Shown: piece after piece, positions 1 through 6,992 of the stretch
Numbering within the stretch: the first letter of the stretch is position 1
How the letters are laid out: the number at the start of each line of letters is the position of its first letter
Assembly (NCBI GenBank): GCA_028565635.1
Contig: JAOXYB010000349.1
Location: 1-20,518, forward strand
DNA: 20,518 bases
Reading direction: 5' to 3'
From: Phoronis ovalis
Taxonomy: Eukaryota; Phoronida; Phoronidae
Program-made: the position numbers and the translations under genes
The notes under the pieces: model-generated
Told to the model about the DNA's origin: nothing
Database searches by the model: none
The model's input: the letters and a program-made list of their open reading frames with translations, nothing else

Positions 1-255
1 AAATAATCCCATCAAATTTTGGTGTATTTTACTTTAAAAAGCTAATATTAGTTTCAATCTCTTGTACAGTGATTTCCTTTCAAACAGAAACAAACAAAAA
101 AGCCAGCGCCAAGGAGGAAAAAAGAAAAATTCATATATTTAATGTTCACACACTTCTTCCAGCAGGGCCAGACCACTCCGCCACCACTGTGGTTACATCA
201 ATTGTGACCTTATGCCATCTATCAGAACAGAACTGAATTCCTTAAAAGTCTAGTT

Positions 256-578
256 AAAGGCCCGTTGAAGGCTATTCATTGGGACAGTACTGCCTGTAAA
301 ATCCAAATGTTAACACGTAATCATATTGAAAATTCAGAAAGTGTACAACTGTGTTAACGTAATTTTTTTCTCTTTCTGTTCAAAGGGGGTGCGCGCGTGT
401 TTTCCTGTCAGTTCAAAAAGGGGGGTGGTGGTTACTATTTCAAAAGGGGGATGCGTTAACATTACATTAATGGTCCTCCTATTTCAAAAGAGAGGTGCGT
501 TATTATTAAATATGTCCCTCCCATTTCAAAAGGGGGTTGTGTTCGTACCCAACGCACCCCTCATCTGACGGGCCTGTG
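256..578. mobile_element. Possible small inverted-repeat element (MITE-like)
   Basis: The left end carries AGGCCCGT (about 259-266) and the right end ACGGGCCT (about 567-574), exact reverse complements. They lie next to GTTAA on the left and GTGAA on the right, which could be a worn target duplication. The interior is mostly a degenerate tandem array. The inverted ends are only 8 bp, so chance pairing is possible. No transposase is present, and any element would be non-autonomous. Confidence 0.25.
379..550. repeat. Degenerate tandem repeat, TTCAAAAGGGGG core
   Basis: Five diverged copies of a unit built on TTCAAA followed by a G-run and then often TGCGTTA start at 379, 412, 439, 483 and 525. 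The spacing is irregular, 27-44 bp. The short open frame across it is a by-product of the repeat and not a gene. Confidence 0.7.
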
Positions 579-690
579 AATTGAATGTTTTTAAAAAGTA
601 TTAATTGAGAAAACGAACGGAGTTGGTGTACATGTATACTGTATGCCGATAATTTAATGTTTTATTACTATATACACTTACCGTCAATAG

Positions 691-2042
691 GTTCACATGC
701 GGTCTAATATTCTACGGCTTGTCGTTTGGCGTAAAGAACTTGGACGGAGATCGTTATGTGAATTTAGTTCTCAGTGCTGTTGTGGAAATACCGTCTTACC
801 TTGCTCTTGCGATAAATTACAAGTATGTTTTGCTTAGATGCATTTTTTCAGTTAAGGAGTTGAGTGGTCTTTGAAATAACTATTTATTTAAAATGTCTTT
901 AAAAACATACTAAAATTTAACAGTGTTGAAAATGGCAAATAGATGTTGAAACTTGCATATCGCGTCATTGTCGTATATTATAAACAAAATCATGATGTAT
1001 TGCTCGCTTTTTTAAATTAGATTCATATACGGATTCTAGGTCAACAATGAATATTTTTAATAGGACTTTATAAAATAATTAAACTCTTTTCTAACTGCAG
1101 ATTGGGTCGTCGTTACACTATTCTACTACTTTTTGCTTTTGGTGCAGTTTCTACTCTTACAATTCCGGTGATGGAATGGACAGGCAAGTAAACTCATATG
1201 AATACGATCTCCAGAAAAACAAGGTTATCATATTGTTGCGTAAAAATAATACTACATTTTCAATTGCACTTTTGTTCGAACTGAAAACGTTACAAACTTT
1301 TATTGAGATAATTGTTTTGTAGGTAACTACGAGAATAACAGCAACGTGGTGTCTGCTTTGGCTCTTACTTCAAAATCGTTCATCAATGGTGCGTGGCTGG
1401 TAGTAATGATATTTACAGCTGAACAATATCCTACAGTTGTCAGGTACATTTATTTTTTTATGTGTCATATATAATTAATATGTTATATTGCTATCATAGG
1501 ATTCAAATTTCCCTTCATTTTTTCACTGACGTAAACTATAACCTATACATTAACACAAAAGTTATTTTTCTTGCTGTTTTAGAATCATCAGAAAATATAT
1601 CTTACGTACACGTTATGTGCGTAAGGCACTAGAATTCAGTTCTGAAAAGTCTGGATAAATTTGTAACTTTGAAATTTAATGTCGATAAAAATGAAGGATT
1701 TGTTTTGTGCTTTCTTTATATTCAAAGCTCATTTTTTTTAGAAATCTAGGAGTTGGTGCTTGTAACACTGGAGCTAGAGCGGGTGCCATGATTTCCCCAC
1801 TTCTCATTGAGCTCCATCACATTTCACCTTACATTCCTTATCTGGTGTTTGGGTCATGTACGGTTGTATCTGCAGTATGTACTTTATTGTTACACGAGAC
1901 AAAGGATCAAAATATGCTGGACTATTTACCACCGCGACAGCAGAAAAAGAGTGAAAAGTACGAAAATAATACTATGCTGGAATTGCATACATCGGACGCA
2001 TCTCTTCCTGTTTCAACAGTAACTGTTTCCGAATATGCGTGA
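691..2042 (+). CDS. SLC22-family organic ion transporter, C-terminal part (four exons)
   Basis: Multispanning plasma-membrane solute carrier of the major facilitator superfamily, SLC22/organic cation transporter group; the substrate cannot be told. Exons: 691-822, 1101-1183, 1323-1443 and 1742-2042, with phases that join cleanly into about 211 residues ending in TGA. They cover what should be transmembrane segments 7-12. Visible hallmarks are FYGLSFGVKNLDGD then EIPSYL (segments 7-8), LGRRY before segment 9, TAEQYPTVVRNLGVGA (segment 10 to 11), GAMISPLL (segment 11) and HETKD after the last helix, followed by a polar tail of about 35 residues. The family is typically about 500-600 aa, so more than half lies upstream of the window. 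The second intron uses a GC donor (AG|GCAAGT at 1184); the other donors are GT. Family assignment is firm, subfamily not. Confidence 0.93.
823..1100 (+). other. SLC22 intron (phase 2)
   Basis: The donor is AA|GTATGT and the acceptor CTGCAG|A. It is AT-rich with no other feature seen. Confidence 0.85.
1184..1322 (+). other. GC-AG intron in the SLC22 gene (phase 1)
   Basis: The donor reads ACAG|GCAAGTA and the acceptor TTGTAG|GT. Joining 1183 to 1323 gives ...EWTGNYENN... in frame. The nearby GT at 1188-1189 would put a TAA in frame straight after the junction, so the GC donor is the one that works. AG|GCAAGT is the usual strong context for GC donors. Confidence 0.85.
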
Positions 2043-2453
2043 AACGATAATTACTAAAATTATTACCAGTTTTATTTAGGTGGATATTTTCAGATATTTA
2101 CATCGACAGGGTATTTACTATCCCTAGAAGTTAAAAAGTGTATTCTCCGAAAAGTTAACCCAGAAAATGTTAAACAAGAAAACGATTGAACATACGTTTG
2201 TTTTGCTTACTAGTGTAGTGACACATGAGACCGGAAATGTGCAAGTATTGTGTTTAAAATATGTTCACTATGGATGTCTTATAAAGCAGTTTGCGTTTTA
2301 TAGAAGTATTTAAAAAAATAGTGTATCTATTGATTTATTAAATTATATAGTACTGCAGATATTGAGTTGCATAATCCTTTTTTATTTATATATATTATTT
2401 ATATATAAACTTAGTAAAAAATGACAAAGATAGTCTCTTGTAAAAAATAACCA

Positions 2454-2459
2454 TTTATT
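2454..2459 (-). terminator. Candidate polyadenylation signal for RSPH3
   Basis: TTTATT on the + strand is AATAAA on the minus strand. It is the first AATAAA I find downstream of the RSPH3 stop, implying a 3' UTR of about 1 kb. A variant hexamer closer to the stop is not excluded. Confidence 0.3.
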
Positions 2460-2469
2460 TATATGCAAC

Positions 2470-2475
2470 AATAAA
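2470..2475 (+). terminator. Candidate polyadenylation signal for the SLC22 gene
   Basis: AATAAA lies 428 bp after the SLC22 stop codon, followed by T/G-rich sequence (ACATTGTTGTTAAAATG). It sits 11 bp past the opposite-strand signal of the convergent gene. Confidence 0.4.
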
Positions 2476-3455
2476 AATACATTGTTGTTAAAATGTACAT
2501 TGGCGGGAATGTATTTATGCAAGGATTGGGAGGGAAAAGATGTTCATATCTGTACAGATATTATTACAATTTCTAAACAGAGTTTTCCAGTGGCTTCAAT
2601 GAGCTGGATTCTATTGAAGTAAATGTTCTGAAGTTGCAATCATGAAGGAAAATTATGTACAAAGGCTAATATCATACAAATATACAAGGTCATTTTCATC
2701 TAAACATTTCCATGAATATTAAACACTGTGCAAGTGTTTTCATTGAAGTTGCACACATAAATCTATCACATATCTGAAAATGTTAATATTTTCCACATAA
2801 AAAGAAGCAAAAACCCTGGTTGTTTGCAAACGAAATTTGGCATTGTTGAATTAATAATTTAAAAACAAAACATGAATAAATCATCAAGGTCTTGCCAGAT
2901 TTTTCAATACTTATGTAATATCAAGTTTCTGTTTTAAATGTAGTTAAATTGATAGTTAAATAAATATAAAAATTCTAGCAATTAGTTCTGAGAGACTTGT
3001 TTTGTACATTTGACTACAAACATGTACACATATTTATATGCATTAATCCATTCTATGTAGAGGTTTGTCATAGGTGAGCTAGAAAATACCCTCCTTTCAT
3101 TTAGTTTTACTAATACAGCAATCTTATTGCGACTGTCAACATGGTTTCTAAAGATATTGTACATACTAGCAGGTCAGTGCCACATTAAACATGTATAAAA
3201 ATAAATAACATTATGCCTTTACATACCAGCCCATTGCAGGGCCAGATAAAAGCCCCAGAATATGTATAACTCAATTTTGCTAAACCCGAGTGGAAATTTC
3301 TACAATAATGTAGCAGATATTTCCAACTAGGTTCCCTCACATTTAAAATGATGGGGATAGCAATGAGCTTACGTATTAAAACTGATTTCTTTCCCATCTT
3401 AAATCTTACAAATTACAAAATATTGAATTATTTATATGTCTATTGTAAACAAAAC
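2476..3455. other. Tail-to-tail UTR/intergenic stretch
   Basis: No coding segment is recognised. Short open frames on both strands look like chance in AT-rich DNA. Most of the stretch is probably the RSPH3 3' UTR, since the first minus-strand AATAAA lies beyond it at 2454. Confidence 0.5.
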
Positions 3456-6275
3456 CTAATCGTCTGCCTCAGGGTCTGCATCTGCATCTGCATCAGCAGG
3501 TGCTGCATCATCTTCTGTTTTAGGAGTATCATTAGCCTACAAAAATAATGAAAATATGTTGGAGCTTGATAACAAATGGATAATATTGCTTACGTTATTA
3601 AGACAAAATAAAGATCAAAATGTCAATTTCTTGACATTATAAAAAATCTAGTTGAAAACTGCAATTATGAGAGTATATTCAAAAATTCATCTCGTCCAAT
3701 GATAAAAATGACAGGTATATATAAAAATATTTACATCTGTTTTTGGTTGATCAGAAGCACCAGTGACTGTTACATCAACTGAAGCACTAGTATCATCTTT
3801 CCCAGCAGGTGGCGCTGCTGCAAGAGCATTTTCTTCATTGGCTTGCCTTTCTAACTCTTGTAATTTATTGTAAGCTTCGCGTCGTGCATTGACAACTTCC
3901 CTTAGTATTCCATCAAGTACTGTTCTACCAAGGCAGAGATGGGTAAGATGTTCTTCCATGCGATCCATGAGCCATGGCATAAACCCTTGCTCGACATCTG
4001 TAAAATAACAAATGAAGATTTTTGAAAATGTGATAGAAACAGCAATAATATATAGAAAATGGTAGCACCACAGTAGCATCTAATTAACATCAACATTTAA
4101 AAAAATGATATAAAGATATCCCTGAGGCATTTTTATTTGATTTCATTTGTCTTAGGATTATTTCTGAAATGCAACCAGAATAAACCAGATACTCACCTCT
4201 TTCCACTGGATCATAAAAGTAACCATTTTCTGATAAAGTACCAAACACTGAAGGTACAAGATCCGCTAGATAACTCTGTGCAAAAGCCCGGGCTGCAATC
4301 TTATCTGCTGTTTCTCTTTCCTTTCGAAGTATTTCTCTTTGTTGATTCATACGTCTCTCCTACAATAATACACAAAACAATAATTATTTTTCTCAGTATA
4401 TGTGTAGCAATGTCTTGAAATATCTAAGTCAAAACCTACTCTACTTTGTTATTTACAAAAAATAGTCTACACAGAAATCGTGCCTCATTTTTTAAATTAA
4501 CAAATGGCTAACCTTTTCTTCCCTATGTCTCCTCTCTTGTTCCTCTAATCTCTGTTGTTCAACTAATTCCGCATTACGTAGCTCTTCAAATGCCCTCTGT
4601 TGGGCACGGAGATTGGCTAACTCTTCTTCCTCGCACACTTCTAATAATGCTTGTTCACACGTTTTACCGACTAAAACCTCTAAAATTGGTTTTACTTCAA
4701 TATCATAATCAAATAACTGAAAATAAAGATAAATTATTAAGAACATTACATAATAAGTAGAAAACACATTTATTACAGCATGAGTACTTAAAACTCGGTT
4801 ATCCAGACAGCACCCAATTTTCAATTCTCACAATTTATCTACCAATTCACCTATGTGAGTCAATAAATTTAACATGGCATACATTTTGCTTTAAAAAACC
4901 CCACGTAAATGACACATTTAAAATCCAAAAATATATCCTAGCTTAGTGTGACTGTAACCTACTGTAGCCTACAACAAATGCTGTTTAGAAACACAAAGTA
5001 ATCTACTAGTAATACATTTCTTGTTTGTAATCGTAAATTTTCTTTTATTTCTGTTTTTGCATTTCAGTTTTCTGCAAAGTTTTTTTTTAAAAATCTACTA
5101 GCAACAGGTTCTTACATCTCCTTCCAAAATCTGTGTGTCCACATCTATACCAGTCTTAGCAGGAACAAATAATGGAGTAGGTGGTCTGTCCAAGAAAGCA
5201 TCTGTTTGTACTTCAACATCAGCTTCTTCTACTCTGTCGCTTAATTCTTCAAGATATAATTCTGTCTGTACATCTATGTGTTTGCGCCCCTCTACTGCTT
5301 CAGGGGATTTTGGACGGAGTTGTTCTTTGGCTCGCCTTTTAGCTATTGCACGCCGCCTTACTTCCTGTTGTCTTTGAATCTCTATAGGATCCGGTTGTGC
5401 AGCCTGAAATAAATATTAATAAATATAGGCGATTTATACTAAGGAATTTAACAATAAATTCTGAAGGCAGCGTTATAACGCAATTCAATTGCACAATGTC
5501 ACATTCCTTAAATAATATCTTGGAGAACTTAATAGCTAGTACCTGCATCAAGCTTGTGATAATCTTAGTTAATTTCTGCATGCAAAAACGGACATGTATT
5601 TGTTTTTATAACATTATAATTGATAAAAGTATATTATATTAATTTTGCATACAACAAAATATTTTTGAACCTTTTTACATTTTGTACTTCATCATTTTGT
5701 ATTGAATATACGCATGCGTTGGATGAAAATCATGCCTGCACATAAGTATTTACATAGACTCTGAATTATAATACATTCATATAGTACTTACTGCTGGTAA
5801 TGTGTGTTGGGCATATGTGTTACCTCGGACAATACGCCTGTCATACATAATATTCCCGTACGGAGCTGGACCTTCATTTCTGAAAATAATGAAGAAATAT
5901 AATCAACAATGATTTCTAATAACAAAGTCAATAAAACAATGATCGCTATTCAATGTCAATGAATTATTAATTAGATTTTAATTACTAAACGTCAATGTAC
6001 AGGTCAATCTAAATTCTAAATCCATCTTCCTAGCAAATTAACAAATACATTATATCTATTTATGTGACTATAAGGGTCTAGGAAACACACACATGATACC
6101 AATATTATAGCTGTAACACATTGTTAAATATTTCTTAAAACACTGATACTCACTGTTCCTGTTGTGCAGGTTGTCTATATTTTTTCCTCTGTGGAACTGC
6201 TCTAGGCTGACTGGCAAAAGTATATGTTCCCTCTGTTTGTTGTTGCTGAGGTAAAATCGCTGTCATTTTCGTCAT
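3456..6275 (-). CDS. RSPH3: Radial spoke head protein 3 (RSPH3), complete, seven exons
   Basis: Scaffold of radial spokes in motile cilia and flagella; it anchors protein kinase A and links the spoke to the axoneme. Exons in coding order: 6154-6275, 5792-5879, 5116-5403, 4513-4716, 4197-4359, 3735-3997 and 3456-3536; intron phases 2,0,0,0,1,0; product 402 aa. Family hallmarks in order: YTFASQPRAVP (about 18-28), NIMYDRRIVRGNTYAQHT (50-67), GRKHIDVQTELYLEEL, QTDAFLDRPPTPLFVPAKTG, EVKPILEVLVGKTCEQALLE (173-192, overlapping the probable PKA-anchoring amphipathic helix), a charged coiled coil (about 205-255), then AARAFAQSYLADLVPSVFG and FMPWLMDRMEEHL (from 295). The tail is Ala/Asp-rich. The first ATG, three codons upstream of a second, is taken as the start. 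Human RSPH3 is longer mainly through its N-terminus. Head-to-head with FDX1. Confidence 0.97.
3802..3815 (+). promoter_or_regulatory. CTCF-like motif inside RSPH3 exon 6
   Basis: CCAGCAGGTGGCGC fits the vertebrate CTCF core CCASYAGRKGGCRS at all 14 positions. It also encodes part of an Ala/Pro-rich stretch of RSPH3 on the other strand, so codon content could explain it. Binding is not shown by sequence. Confidence 0.3.
4717..5115 (-). other. RSPH3 intron 3
   Basis: AT-rich intron between exons 3 and 4. The donor is GAT|GTAAGA and the acceptor TTTTCAG|TTA. Nothing else is seen in it. Confidence 0.9.
5404..5791 (-). other. RSPH3 intron 2
   Basis: AT-rich intron between exons 2 and 3. The donor is GCA|GTAAGT and the acceptor TTTCAG|GCT. 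Nothing else is recognised in it. Confidence 0.9.
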
Positions 6276-6658
6276 GTATACAGTATAAAGTCTTAAAAAT
6301 AGAATATTTCTATGTTATTTCGACAATCCGACGAATTTATCTCTGGTATTTTTCAACAATTCTAACTGCTGCCTTCGGTTTCTAACACGCTGATATGGTG
6401 GACGGATAAGAAATAAAAGTAGTGACCTCGCCTAATCACAATTTACGCGCAGCATCTTGTGCCAATGAACAACATTAAAAACATGAAGCATCCAAATCCT
6501 AACATAGCCAAATTAAACACAATTGTTATTCAAAACTGCATTACTAATACAAAGTAGTTAGCAAGGTTTCTATCCCATGCACAGCAAGTAATATTGGATT
6601 TATTTTTCTACAACGCACTTATCTAATAGTTGTTAGGTGTAAATATTGTGACCTCGCC

Positions 6659-6671
6659 GTTGCTTAGCGAT
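6659..6671. promoter_or_regulatory. Degenerate X-box (RFX site) candidate
   Basis: GTTGCTTAGCGAT resembles an RFX X-box (GTTGCY half-site, short spacer, RGCAAC half-site). One half is perfect and the other is weak (AGCGAT). RFX control of ciliary genes is well established, so a site about 385 bp upstream of the RSPH3 start is plausible. Confidence 0.25.
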
Positions 6672-6687
6672 CTCGTTTGTTAAACAT

Positions 6688-6701
6688 CTACTAGATGTCG
6701 C
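6688..6701 (+). promoter_or_regulatory. CTCF-like motif in the divergent promoter
   Basis: CTACTAGATGTCGC matches CCASYAGRKGGCRS at 12 of 14 positions, and the following TATT also resembles extended CTCF sites. This is motif resemblance only. Confidence 0.25.
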
Positions 6702-6889
6702 TATTAGTGACTGGTTTAGGTTTTTAATATATTTTATGACAAAATTAAACTGTTTAAAAACAAGCTTTATGAGGTTCATAATTAAAACAGAGAATTCGTC
6801 CTTAAATGGTTTAAGGCTTGAAAGTTTTCAAAAAATGTATTTAAACATTCGGGTCATGCACTGAACAACTGCGGTTCAAGCCTTTGTTT

Positions 6890-6936
6890 TCCGCCAGGTA
6901 GCGTTTTCGCTACTTTGATGCTTGCCATCTGGCGGA
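6890..6936. promoter_or_regulatory. Inverted pair of CTCF-like motifs with an internal hairpin
   Basis: TCCGCCAG (6890-6897) and CTGGCGGA (6929-6936) are perfect inverted repeats. Each begins a CTCF-like core: CCGCCAGGTAGCGT on + (11 of 14) and CCGCCAGATGGCAA on - (12 of 14). Between them, GTAGCG-TTTT-CGCTAC (6898-6913) is a perfect 6-bp stem with a four-base loop. The block lies 57 bp upstream of the FDX1 start codon. Confidence 0.35.
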
Positions 6937-6960
6937 GGATGACGGGACTTTCAAAAGCAA

Positions 6961-6973
6961 AGGTCAAAGGTTT
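6961..6973 (+). promoter_or_regulatory. Nuclear receptor DR1 / half-site candidate upstream of FDX1
   Basis: AGGTCA-A-AGGTTT is a direct repeat with one-base spacing, and the preceding AA gives AAAGGTCA, close to the NR5A/ERR extended half-site. It lies about 20 bp before the FDX1 start codon. Confidence 0.3.
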
Positions 6974-6992
6974 CGGTCACAGGTGAAGCAAA

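Larger units (their letters stand above)
1..690. other. Intron or upstream DNA of the SLC22 transporter, with a repeat block
   Basis: No coding exon could be recognised here. The stretch ends in an AG acceptor at 689-690 just before the first transporter exon seen in the window, so at least its 3' part is intron. It is AT-rich, with G-runs confined to the repeat block at about 379-550. Confidence 0.6.
6276..6992. promoter_or_regulatory. Divergent promoter region of RSPH3 and FDX1
   Basis: The two start codons point away from each other with 717 bp between them, so both promoters and 5' UTRs must fit here. No TATA box is obvious near either start. The 11-mer GTGACCTCGCC occurs at 6422-6432 and 6648-6658, and local GC content is higher around 6640-6710 and 6870-7000. 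The FDX1 start ATG sits in AAAATGGCAGC, resembling the YY1-type start-site motif AANATGGCGGC. Confidence 0.6.

Noticed and set aside
138-250. Possible extra SLC22 exon after the TTCCAG near 155-160.
   Set aside because: Its translation does not resemble any SLC22 segment and no good donor closes it in a useful phase.
1184-1190. Use of the GT at 1188-1189 as a normal donor for the SLC22 intron.
   Set aside because: The codon formed would be followed at once by TAA, while the GC donor at 1184 keeps the conserved frame.
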